Positions 47,371-58,602 of a stretch of 64,000 nt of DNA are shown piece after piece; position 1 is the first letter of the stretch; each line of letters opens with the position of its first letter. The translations under genes and the position numbers were made by a program. The DNA is taken from the NCBI GenBank assembly GCA_947568835.1, contig OX387608.1, forward strand, positions 17,084,535 to 17,148,534. The letters run 5' to 3'. The notes under the pieces are model-generated. The model was given only the letters and a program-made list of their open reading frames with translations, was not told the origin of the DNA and made no database searches. The stretch is from Protonemura montana. Taxonomy: Eukaryota > Arthropoda > Insecta > Plecoptera > Nemouridae.

Positions 47371-50300
47371 TCAACTACCGCGTAGCCACGTAGGTCAACT
47401 ACTGCGTAGCCACGTAGGTCAACTACTGCGTAGCCACGTAGGTCAACTACCGCGTAGCCACGTAGGTCAACTACTGCGTAGCCACGTAGGTCAACTACTG
47501 CGTAGCCACGTAGGTCAACTACTGCGTAGCCACGTAGGTCAACTACTGCGTAGCCACGTAGGTCAACTACTGCGTAGCCACGTAGGTCAACTACTGCGTA
47601 GCCACGTAGGTCAACTACCTTGTAGCCACGTAGGTCAACTACTGCGTAGCCACGTAGGTCAACTACTGCGTAGCCACGTAGGTCAACTACTGCGTAGCCA
47701 CGTAGGTCAACTACTGCGTAGCCGCGTAGGTCAACTACTGCGTAGCCACGTAGGTCAACTACTGCGTAGCCACGTAGGTCAACTACCACGCGTAGCCACG
47801 TAGGTCAACTACCTTGTAGGCACGTAGGTCAACTACCGCGTAGCCACGTAGGTCAACTACCACGCGTAGCCACGTAGGTCAACTACCGTGTAGCCACGTA
47901 GGTCAACTACTGCGCGTAGCCACGTAGGTCAACTACTGCGTAGCCACGTAGGTCAACTACTGCGTAGCCACGTAGGTCAACTACTGCGTAGCCACGTAGG
48001 TCAACTACTGCGTAGCCACGTAGGTCAACTACTGCGTAGCCACGTAGGTCAACTACTGCGTAGCCACGTAGGTCAACTACCGCATAGCCACGTAGGTCAA
48101 CTACTGCGTAGCCACGTAGGTCTACTACTGCGTAGCCACGTAGGTCTACTACTGCGTAGCCACGTAGGTCAACTACTGCGTAGCCACGTAGGTCAACTAC
48201 CGCATAGCCACGTAGGTCAACTACTGCGTAGCCACGTAGGTCTACTACTGCGTAGCCACGTAGGTCTACTACTGCGTAGCCACGTAGGTCTACTACCGCG
48301 TAGCCGCGTAGGTCAACTACCACGCGTAGCCACGTAGGTCAACTACCGTGTAGCCACGTAGGTCAACTACTGCGCGTAGCCACGTAGGTCAACTACTGCG
48401 TAGCCACGTAGGTCTACTACTGCGTAGCCACGTAGGTCAACTACTGCGTAGCCACGTAGGTCAACTACTGCGTAGCCACGTAGGTCTACTACTGCGTAGC
48501 CACGTAGGTCTACTACCACGCGTAGCCACGTAGGTCAACTACCGTGTAGCCACGTAGGTCAACTACTGCGCGTAGCCACGTAGGTCAACTACTGCGTAGC
48601 CACGTAGGTCAACTACTGCGTAGCCACGTAGGTCAACTACTGCGTAGCCACGTAGGTCAACTACTGCGTAGCCACGTAGGTCAACTACTGCGTAGCCACG
48701 TAGGTCAACTACCGCATAGCCACGTAGGTCAACTACTGCGTAGCCACGTAGGTCTACTACTGCGTAGCCACGTAGGTCTACTACTGCGTAGCCACGTAGG
48801 TCTACTACCGCGTAGCCGCGTAGGTCAACTACCACGCGTAGCCACGTAGGTCAACTACCGTGTAGCCACGTAGGTCAACTACTGCGCGTAGCCACGTAGG
48901 TCAACTACTGCGTAGCCACGTAGGTCTACTACTGCGTAGCCACGTAGGTCAACTACCTTGTAGCCACGTAGGTCAACTACTGCGTAGCCACGTAGGTCAA
49001 CTACTGCGTAGCCACGTAGGTCTACTACTGCGTAGCCACGTAGGTCAACTACCGCGTAGCCACGTAGGTCAACTACTGCGAAGCCACGTAGGTCAACTAC
49101 TGCGTAGCCACGTAGGTCAACTACTGCGTAGCCACGTAGGTCAACTACTGCGTAGCCACGTAGGTCAACTACTGCGTAGCCACGTAGGTCAACTACTGCG
49201 TAGCCACGTAGGTCAACTACTGCGTAGCCACGTAGGTCAACTACTGCGCGTAGCCACGTAGGTCAACTACTGCGTAGCCACGTAGGTCAACTACTGCGTA
49301 GCCACGTAGGTCAACTACCTTGTAGCCACGTAGGTCAACTACTGCGTAGCCACGTAGGTCAACTACTGCGTAGCCACGTAGGTCAACTACTGCGTAGCCA
49401 CGTAGGTCAACTACTGCGTAGCCGCGTAGGTCAACTACTGCGTAGCCACGTAGGTCAACTACTGCGTAGCCACGTAGGTCAACTACCACGCGTAGCCACG
49501 TAGGTCAACTACCTTGTAAGCACGTAGGTCAACTACCGCGTAGCCACGTAGGTCAACTACCACGCGTAGCCACGTAGGTCAACTACCGTGTAGCCACGTA
49601 GGTCAACTACTGCGCGTAGCCACGTAGGTCAACTACTGCGTAGCCACGTAGGTCAACTACTGCGTAGCCACGTAGGTCAACTACTGCGTAGCCACGTAGG
49701 TCAACTACTGCGTAGCCACGTAGGTCAACTACCGCATAGCCACGTAGGTCAACTACTGCGTAGCCACGTAGGTCTACTACTGCGTAGCCACGTAGGTCTA
49801 CTACTGCGTAGCCACGTAGGTCTACTACCGCGTAGCCGCGTAGGTCAACTACCACGCGTAGCCACGTAGGTCAACTACCGTGTAGCCACGTAGGTCAACT
49901 ACTGCGCGTAGCCACGTAGGTCAACTACTGCGTAGCCACGTAGGTCTACTACTGCGTAGCCACGTAGGTCAACTACTGCGTAGCCACGTAGGTCAACTAC
50001 TGCGTCGCCACGTAGGTCTACTACTGCGTAGCCACGTAGGTCTACTACCACGCGTAGCCACGTAGGTCAACTACCGTGTAGCCACGTAGGTCAACTACTG
50101 CGCGTAGCCACGTAGGTCAACTACTGCGTAGCCACGTAGGTCAACTACTGCGTAGCCACGTAGGTCAACTACTGCGTAGCCACGTAGGTCAACTACTGCG
50201 TAGCCACGTAGGTCAACTACTGCGTAGCCACGTAGGTCAACTACCGCATAGCCACGTAGGTCAACTACTGCGTAGCCACGTAGGTCTACTACTGCGTAGC

Positions 50301-50680
50301 CACGTAGGTCTACTACTGCGTAGCCACGTAGGTCTACTACCGCGTAGCCGCGTAGGTCAACTACCACGCGTAGCCACGTAGGTCAACTACCGTGTAGCCA
50401 CGTAGGTCAACTACTGCGCGTAGCCACGTAGGTCAACTACTGCGTAGCCACGTAGGTCTACTACTGCGTAGCCACGTAGGTCAACTACCTTGTAGCCACG
50501 TAGGTCAACTACTGCGTAGCCACGTAGGTCTACTACCGCGTAGCCACGTAGGTCAACTACCGCATAGCCACGTAGGTCAACTACTGCGTAGCCACGTAGG
50601 TCTACTACTGCGTAGCCACGTAGGTCTACTACTGCGTAGCCACGTAGGTCAACTACCGTGTAGCCACGTAGGTCAACTAC
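47371..50680. repeat. 24-bp minisatellite with large block duplication
   Basis: About 138 copies of GTAGGTCAACTACTGCGTAG then CCAC. Variants include GGTCTAC, TACCGCATAG, TACCTTGTAG, TACCACGCGTAG and TACTGCGCGTAG. Positions of the rare CTACCACGCG variant (47787, 47861, 48321, 48517, 48833 and 49487, 49561, 49853, 50049, 50365) form two copies of one spacing pattern. All minus-strand frames here read the 8-residue VVDLRGYA repeat and are artefacts. Confidence 0.96.
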
Positions 50681-51119
50681 AGTACTGACCAAACTTCACA
50701 TGCAAGTTTTACGTCTCTCTTTATTTGGGTTGGGTTTTCATATCTAATTTACATACTGAAGGATTTTACAGATTGGGATGGAAGTGTCATCTTGCGATAT
50801 ATATATTATTTTTTTCCATTAGTCTAATGACGAGTGCCAAAAACGCCGCCTCCTCTAACGCCTCCAATATTTAGTTTATCGAAAATTAAAAAAAAAGTAC
50901 TTTTAGAGAATTATCTGAACTATTGAATGATAATAAATTGCACTCTGTCCTTTGTTTCCTGTTGGCTGTAGGACTTGTTACACATTGGATATTTTGTAGA
51001 GCAAATCTGTTCATGCCTCCTTACATAATGCGCTTTAACACGTAGTCACGTCAAGACGACGATCCAAGTATTCGCTGTCTTATGTCCAAGATGTTCATCG
51101 TCATCTTCTTATTTTCCAG
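50681..51119. other. End of the large intron
   Basis: Contains the right-hand copy (50827-50896) of the repeat flanking the 24-bp array, then AT-rich sequence and the 3' splice site at 51119. Confidence 0.7.
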
Positions 51120-51194
51120 ACCGAGACGAATGTGGAAAGTGCAGAGCAGGAACAAGGAGACTAAACCTCAACAAATATTGCCGCCGAGACTACG
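51120..51194 (+). CDS. Net: Netrin exon: start of the C345C (NTR) domain
   Basis: This short 75-bp exon encodes DRDECGKCRAGTRRLNLNKY followed by CRRDY. It carries the first three cysteines of the six-cysteine netrin C345C/NTR module and the basic LNLNKYCRRDYA motif typical of arthropod netrins. The acceptor is TTATTTTCCAG, ending at 51119. The donor is G|GTGAGT at 51195. Phase 1 on both sides; the last G joins CG of the next exon to give Ala. The preceding intron is about 16.2 kb. A 34-bp tandem array of about 118 copies begins only about 11 nt after the splice junction. Confidence 0.94.
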
Positions 51195-51205
51195 GTGAGT
51201 TGAAC

Positions 51206-54200
51206 AACGCCTCCATGTAGCCGCAGTACAAGGTGTCTAAACGCCTCCATCTAGCCGGAGTACAAGGTGTCTAAACGCCTCCATCTAGCCGGAGTACAAG
51301 GTGTCTAAACGCCTCCATCTAGCCGGAGTACAAGGTGTCTAAACGCCTCCATCTAGCCGGAGTACAAGGTGTCTAAACGCCTCCATCTAGCCGCAATACA
51401 AGGTGTCTAAACGCCTCCATCTAGCCGCAAAACAAGGTGTCTAAACGCCTCCATCTAGCTGCAGTACAAGGTGTCTAAACGCCTCCATCTAGCCGCAATA
51501 CAAGGTGTCTAAACGCCTCCATCTAGCCGCAATACAAGGTGTCTAAACGCCTCCATCTAGCCGCAATACAAGGTGTCTAAACGCCTCCATCTAGCCGCAG
51601 TACAAGGTGTCTAAACGCCTCCATGTAGCCGCAGTACAAGGTGTCTAAACGCCTCCATCTAGCTGCAGTACAAGGTGTCTAAACGCCTCCATCTAGCCGC
51701 AATACAAGGTGTCTAAACGCCTCCATCTAGCCGCAATACAAGGTGTCTAAACGCCTCCATCTAGCCGAGGTACAAGGTGTCTAAACGCCTCCATCTAGCC
51801 GCAATACAAGGTGTCTAAACGCCTCCATCTAGCCGCAATACAAGGTGTCTAAACGCCTCCATCTAGCCGCAGTACAAGGTGTCTAAACGCCTCCATCTAG
51901 CCGAGGTACAAGGTGTCTAAACGCCTCCATCTAGCCCCAGTACAAGGTGTCTAAACGCCTCCATCTAGCCGCAATACAAGGTGTCTAAACGCCTCCATCT
52001 AGCCGCAGTACAAGGTGTCTAAACGCCTCCATCTAGCCGCGGTACAAGGTGTCTAAACGCCTCTATCTAGCCGCAATACAAGGTGTCTAAACGCCTCCAT
52101 TTAGCCGCAATACAAGGTGTCTAAACGCCTCCATCTAGCCACGGTACAAGGTGTCTAAACGCCTCCATCTAGCCGCAATACAAGGTGTCTAAACGCCTCC
52201 ATCTAGCCGCAGTACAAGGTGTCTAAACGCCTCCATCTAGCCGCAGTACAAGGTGTCTAAACGCCTCCATCTAGCCGCAGTACAAGGTGTCTAAACGCCT
52301 CCATCTAGCCCCAGTACAAGGTGTCTAAACGCCTCCATCTAGCTGCGATACAAGGTGTCTAAACGCCTCCATCTAGCCCCAGTACAAGGTGTCTAAACGC
52401 CTCCATCTAGCCGCAATACAAGGTGTCTAAACGCCTCCATGTGGTTGCGGTACAAGGTGTCTAAACGCCTCCATCTAGCCGCAGTACAAGGTGTCTAAAC
52501 GCCTCCATCAAGCCGGAGTACAAGGTGTCTAAACGCCTCCATCTAGCCCCAGTACAAGGTGTCTAAACGCCTCCATCAAGCCGGAGAACATGGTGTCTAA
52601 ACGCCTCCATCTAGCCGCAATACAAGGTGTCTAAACGCCTCCATCTAGCCGGAGTACAAGGTGTCTAAACGCCTCCATCTAGCCGCAATACAAGGTGTCT
52701 AAACGCCTCCATCTAGCCGGAGTACAAGGTGTCTAAACGCCTCCATCTAGCCGCAGTACAAGGTGTCTAAACGCCTCCATCAAGCCGCAATACAAGGTGT
52801 CTAAACGCCTCCATCTAGCCGCAATACAAGGTGTCTAAACGCCTCCATCTAGCCGGAGTACAAGGTGTCTAAACGCCTCCATCTAGCCGCGATACAAGGT
52901 GTCTTAACGCCTTCATATAGCCGCGATACAAGGTGTCTAAACGCCTCCATCTAGCCGCAATACAAGGTGTCTAAACGCCTCCATCTAGCCGCAATACAAG
53001 GTGTCCAAACGCCTCCATCTAGCCGGAGTACAAGGTGTCTAAACGCCTCCATCTAGCCGCAATACAAGGTGTCTAAACGCCTCCATCAAGCCGCAATACA
53101 AGGTGTCTAAACGCCTCCATCTAGCCGCAATACAAGGTGTCTAAACGCCTCCATCTAGCTGCAGTACAAGGTGTCTAAACGCCTCCATCTAGCCGCGATA
53201 CAAGGTGTCTAAACGCCTCCATCTAGCCGCAGTGCAAGGTGTCTAAACGCCTCCATCAAGCCGGAGTACAAGGTGTCTTAACGCCTCCATCTAGCCGCAG
53301 TACAAGGTGTCTAAACGCCTCCATCTAGCCGCGATACAAGGTGTCTAAACGCCTCCATCTAGCCGCAGTGCAAGGTGTCTAAACGCCTCCATCTAGCCGG
53401 AGTACAAGGTGTCTAAACGCCTCCATCTAGCCGGAGTACAAGGTGTCTAAACGCCTCCATCTAGCCGGAGTACAAGGTGTCTAAACGCCTCCATCTAGCC
53501 GCAGTACAAGGTGTCTAAACGCCTCCATCTAGCCGCAGTACAAGGTGTCTAAACGCCTCCATCTAGCCGCAATACAAGGTGTCTAAACGCCTCCATCTAG
53601 CCGCGGTACAAGGTGTCTAAACGCCTCCATCTAGCCGGAGTACAAGGTGTCTAAACGCCTCCATCTAGCCGAGGTACAAGGTGTCTAAACGCCTCAATCT
53701 AGCCGGAGTACAAGGTGTCTAAACGCCTCCATCTAGCCGCAATACAAGGTGTCTAAACGCCTCCATCTAGCCGCAATACAAGGTGTCTAAACGCCTCCAT
53801 CTAGCCGCGATACAAGGTGTCTAAACGCCTCCATCTAGCCTCGGTACAAGGTGTCTAAACGCCTCCATCTAGCCGCAGTACAAGGTGTCTAAACGCCTCC
53901 ATCTAGCCGGAGTACAAGGTGTCTCAACGCCTCCATCTAGCCTCGGTACAAGGTGTCTAAACGCCTCCATCTAGCCGCGGTACAAGGTGTCTAAACGCCT
54001 CCATCTAGCCTCGGTACAAGGTGTCTAAACGCCTCCATCTAGCCGCAATACATGGTGTCTAAACGCCTCCATCTAGCCGCAATACAAGGTGTCTAAACGC
54101 CTCCATCTAGCCGCGGTACAAGGTGTCTAAACGCCTCCATCTAGCCGCAGTACAAGGTGTCTAAACGCCTCCATCCAGCCGGAGTACAAGGTGTCTAAAC

Positions 54201-55214
54201 GCCTCCATCTAGCCGGAGTACAAGGTGTCTAAACGCCTCCATCTAGCCGGAGTACAAGGTGTCTAAACGCCTCCATCTAGCCGGAGTGCAAGGTGTCTAA
54301 ACGCCTCCATCTAGCCGCAGTACAAGGTGTCTAAACGCCTCCATCTAGCCGCAGTACAAGGTGTCTAAACGCCTCCATCCAGCCGGAGTACAAGGTGTCT
54401 AAACGCCTCCATCTAGCCGCAATACAAGGTGTCTAAACGCCTCCATCTAGCCGCAATACAAGGTGTCTAAACGCCTCCATCTAGCCGCAGTACAAGGTGT
54501 CTAAACGCCTCCATCCAGCCGCAGTACAAGGTGTCTAAACGCCTCCATCTAGCCGCAGTACAAGGTGTCTAAACGCCTCCATCTAGCCGGAGTACAAGGT
54601 GTCTAAACGCCTCTATCTAGCCGCAGTACAAGGTGTCTTAACGCCTCCATCTAGCCGGAGTACAAGGTGTCTAAACGCCTCCATCTAGCCGCAGTACAAG
54701 GTGTCTAAACGCCTCCATCTAGCCGCAGTACAAGGTGTCTAAACGCCTCCATCTAGCCGCAGTACAAGGTGTCTTAACGCCTCCATCTAGCCGGAGTACA
54801 AGGTGTCTAAACGCCTCCATCAAGCCGGAGTACAAGGTGTCTAAACGCCTCCATCTAGCCGCAGTACAAGGTGTCTAAACGCCTCCATCTAGCCGGAGTA
54901 CAAGGTGTCTAAACGCCTCCATCTAGCCGCAATACAAGGTGTCTAAACGCCTCCATCTAGCCGCAATACAAGGTGTCTAAACGCCTCCATCTAGCCGGAG
55001 TACAAGGTGTCCAAACGCCTCCATCTAGCCGCAGTACAAGGTGTCTAAACGCCTCCATCTAGCCGGAGTACAAGGTGTCTAAACGCCTCCATCTAGCCGC
55101 AATACAAGGTGTCTAAACGCCTCCATCTAGCCGCAATACAAGGTGTCTAAACGCCTCCATCTAGCCGGAGTACAAGGTGTCTAAACGCCTCCATCTAGCC
55201 GCAGTACAAGGTGT
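51206..55214. repeat. 34-bp minisatellite, about 118 copies
   Basis: Unit CGCCTCCATCTAGCCGCAGT then ACAAGGTGTCTAAA. The most variable site follows TAGCC (GCAGT, GGAGT, GCAAT, GCGGT, CCAGT, TCGGT, GAGGT). The array starts about 11 nt after the splice junction of the 51120-51194 exon. It ends mid-unit, abutting the tRNA-SINE array directly at GGTGT|ACCGCGACAGG. Confidence 0.97.
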
Positions 55215-55775
55215 ACCGCGACAGGTGAAGATCGGGGTCCAAGTAGCTCAATTGGTTAGAGCAACACCCGCGACAGGTGGAGATCGGGGTCCAAGTAGCT
55301 CAATTGGTTAGAGCAACACCCGCGACAGGTGGAGATCGGGGTCCAAGTAGCTAAATTGGTTAGAGCAACACACTCGACAGGTGGAGATCGGGGTCCAAGT
55401 AGCTCAATTGGTTAGAGCAACACCCGCGACAGGGGGAGATCGGGGTCCAAGTAGCTCAATTGGTTAGAGCAACACCCGCGACAGGTGGAGATCGGGGTCC
55501 AAGTAGCTCAATTGGTTAGAGCAACACCCGCGACAGGTGGAGATCGGGGTCCAAGTAGCTCAATTGGTTAGAGCAACACTCGTGACAGGTGGAGATCGGG
55601 GTCCAAGTAGCTAAATTGGTTAGAGCAACACCCGCGACAGGTGGAGATCGGGGTCCAAGTAGCTCAATGGGTCAGAGCAACACTCGTGACAGGTGGAGAT
55701 CGGGGTTCGAGTCCCCGTTTGGTCATCAATTATTGAGACGTTTATATTGTTGTTAATAATAAAATATCACAATGT
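55215..55775 (+). mobile_element. tRNA-derived SINE with 52-bp tandem expansion
   Basis: About ten copies of a 52-bp unit (GTCCAAGTAGCTCAATTGGT ... GGAGATCGGG). The last continues into an intact T arm (GGGGTTCGAGTCCCCG), TTTGGTCATCAATTATTGAG and the 3' tail TTGTTGTTAATAATAAAATA. Every unit has the Pol III A box (TAGCTCAATTGG). Only the last has the complete B box (GGTTCGAGTCC). The usual SINE lead is replaced by the end of the 34-bp array. Confidence 0.93.
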
Positions 55776-56280
55776 TCTTAAGACGCCACTCTTCTCTTGG
55801 TGAGATTTGAAGTTAAAGATGAATCCAAATCAACTTGAATGCATTCCGAGCTCGACAATCAACGTCTCGCATCTTAGTTTTGAATCTGTTTATTCTTTGT
55901 TCAGTTGGTAAAATCTTTTAACAGAGGCCAACATAAAGTATCTGACATTTCTTCGCTTTCACCCAAACAACGATGAAAGAAACAGCGACAGATAAATATT
56001 CATTATGTACACATGCGCCGTCGTGATATTTCTACTTTGTGAAAATACATAATGTGGGTAATCACATTTTATTGCGTCGTTATTGCGTCGTTATTGCGTC
56101 GTTATTGCGTCGTTATGCCGCGGGATAGAAACGTGCCCAGGCTTTTAGTTGTAAATCTTAACATGGCTAAGCATTCCATCATCGTAAATAACAGTCCGTT
56201 AAGAAGTAGAATGCTTTACTTCTGTGCATTTCTTCACTTTAGCTCTAACGTTCCAAACTTCTGACTGTCATTTTAATAAC
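55776..56280. other. Unique intron sequence with short repeat
   Basis: Four copies of ATTGCGTCGTT near 56071-56114. Nothing else recognised. Confidence 0.6.
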
Positions 56281-56980
56281 TTATTTATTTGTGGTGTTTA
56301 ACTTAGCACTGTTTTGACATCTGGCCGTGTGGCACTGGTCTAATGGCGTCAGTGAATGAGTGGATGATGATGAACCTAACCTAGCCTAGAAGGGAGGAGG
56401 GGAAACCCGGTGCCGGCACGTAGCCTACTCATGTCGAAGAGCACCAAGGTGACCACCGGCTTAACGTCCCTTCCGAAGGACGGTACAACGCGAACAACAG
56501 GATTCCTCCACAAATCCATGCTGTCGAGAGGTTGATAAGCAAGGCGAGTGAAGTTGCTGTACTAACTTTCATCCCTCCAACCTCTCTCCCGAACAGAACT
56601 GGTCATGTGTATGATGGTCACCCATCCAATACCTGACCCAGCGCAGTGTTGCTTAACTTTCATCCCTCCAACCTCTCTCCCGAACAGAACTGGTCATGTG
56701 TATGATGGTCACCCATCTAATACCTGACCCAGCGCAGTGTTGCTTAACTTTCATCCCTCCAACCTCTCTCCCGAACAGAACTGGTCATGTGTATGATGGT
56801 CACCCATCTAATACCTGACCCAGCGCAGTGTTGCTTAACTTTCATCCCTCCAACCTCTCTCCCGAACAGAACTGGTCATGTGTATGATGATCACCCATCC
56901 AAAACCTGATTCAGCACAGTGTTGCTTAACTTCGGTGATCTCATGAGAACCGTTGTTTCCAACACGCCAAACCGTTCGGT
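56281..56980 (-). mobile_element. Near-complete 5S-derived composite SINE
   Basis: Reading the minus strand: head ACCGAACGGTTTGGCGTGTT, GAGATCACCGAAGTTAAGCA, four 91-bp 5S modules, the junction GAAAGTTAGTACAGCAACTT, one 36-bp module, GCATGGATTTGTGGAGGAAT, GTCCTTCGGAAGGGACGTTA, GTGCCGGCACCGGGTTTCC, CACTCATTCACCGACGCCAT, GTCAAAACAGTGCTAAGTTA and a tail ACACCACAAATAAATA. The 5S-like part identifies a SINE3-type element; the body is unrelated to 5S. An unexpanded copy would be about 430 bp. Confidence 0.93.
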
Positions 56981-58336
56981 AATTTTAATGCAAAGCTAGA
57001 CTAAAAATAAAACATTTGAGTCAAATCTATGTAACAAAAATGCGACTCAAAAAAGCGCAGCGTCCCACAATGAGTTACATAATAATATCTTGTTTTATTT
57101 GTTAATTCACTGATCTAATATTTGATAAATTCACCAATAAAACGCGTTCACTGCGTTGATCAAAGATAGCAGGTTTTATAGGAGTACAATCATGGAATGT
57201 CATTCTCATGGGAGCAGTCAACCAACCTGCCTCGGGTCGTTTAGTTTTCAAAACATTTCCCTGTCATATTTTACCCAAGCTTTGAACCTGACTCGCTATT
57301 ACAACAGAAACAAAACAGTGCGTGTGCGTGTGGTTGACATGCGTGTAATGCGTTGGTTTGTCATTCTTTTAGAACGCACTTTGTGTAGTTTTGTGGCTAA
57401 ATAGAAGATGTCTACCCGGGGACATTGACCCCACTGAGCCAGGTAATTCAGTCAGGTCATAGTAATCACCTGTCAGAGCTTGGGTCAAATTATTCACTTC
57501 ATTTTCATTGAAAATGTCTGAAAATTGTATCTCCATAGCGCCGGGAAAAATGTTGGGGAGCAAAGATCTGTTATCATTCTTTTTATAAAATGTCAAGCTG
57601 TATTTTCTTTCTGCGGCTTGGGTGCCCGAGGGTGGGTTGGGGGGGTGGGGCGAGATAAACACTAACTTCTAATACATTGCCCACATCTTTGCTAATCTAT
57701 AATCTTCCAGTGGTTTTTAGAAAGCTTGGGTCGACTTCATCGTACCGGTCAAAAACTAGGCGACTTATCACACTTTTACCAACAGATCGGCGCTTTTCAA
57801 AATCAAAAATATTATTCAGTTTTTACAGTTTCGCGTAGTGTAAAGGAAATCAAGACGTTTTTCCAGTATTTTATAGAAAAATAAACTGAATTTTCGTAGC
57901 AGCTGTCGTTTGCAAATTTCTTCAATCTGTATACACTAGCAAACTAGACTTATAACACAAGAGCAGACCGTTTTGAAAAGCCTACCAATTTGCCAACCTC
58001 AAATAAAATAAGGAAAAATATTTTTTTTTTTCTTGGATTCCCCTGCAAATAAATGAGATGAAGGCACAAGAGTTCAAACATATTTGAGTCCTAATTAAGC
58101 CCTCAGGGCATAGGGACAAAACCCTTCATCAAGTCTTAGGGGCATCACACTTTAATTTCTAAGCATTTTCTTAGTTCCTACTCTTAGTTGTGGTCCCATT
58201 AGAGGCTTTGGAAAGGGCATCTACTAACTATCTACCCTAACTTTCAACAGCGGCTGTCAGGCAGCGGGTAATGCTAGTCCTACATAAACTCTATGTCCAT
58301 TTCATTGTGTTTAAAACATGTTTGTTCTTGTTGCAG
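56981..58336. other. Unique intron sequence
   Basis: AT-rich. Short frames at 57156-57404 (+) and 57369-57662 (-) overlap and resemble nothing known to me. GGCAGCGGGTAATGCTAG at about 58260 has an inverted near-copy at about 62347, perhaps an old dispersed repeat. Confidence 0.5.
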
Positions 58337-58511
58337 CGATTCTGGCGAAGGTCGTAGACAGGGAAACCGTCGACGAGTGGGTAAAGTTCACAATGAGCGT
58401 CCAGTCGGTGTACAAGCGGGCCAGGGAGGGGCGTTTGAAAAGAGGAAACACCTTCCTGTGGGTGAACATCAAAGATTTGGCTTGTAAATGTCCCAAAGTG
58501 AAGACAAACAA
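58337..58511 (+). CDS. Net: Netrin exon: core of the C345C (NTR) domain
   Basis: This 175-bp exon continues the NTR module: AILAKVVDRETVDEWVKFTM, then a VQSVYKR segment, a basic LKRGNTFLWV segment and IKDLACKCPKVKTN, which holds cysteines four and five. The order matches netrin C-terminal domains, which bind heparin-like glycans through clustered basic residues. The acceptor is TTGTTGCAG, ending at 58336. The donor is AA|GTGAGT at 58512, so the intron is phase 2 and Lys is completed by the A that opens the last exon. The upstream intron is about 7.1 kb and the downstream intron about 1.8 kb. Confidence 0.95.
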
Positions 58512-58602
58512 GTGAGTAAACTAACTTTAAACGAGTATCAGAGTCAACAGGCAAGTCCATTGACATTCTAAACTCTAGAGTACCGAACTAGAGTTAATAC
58601 CC

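Noticed and set aside
55215..55735. Functional tRNA gene cluster
   Set aside because: Units are 52 bp and lack the T arm and 3' acceptor strand, except for the last. The anticodon loop lacks the usual T33, and SINE tails are attached.
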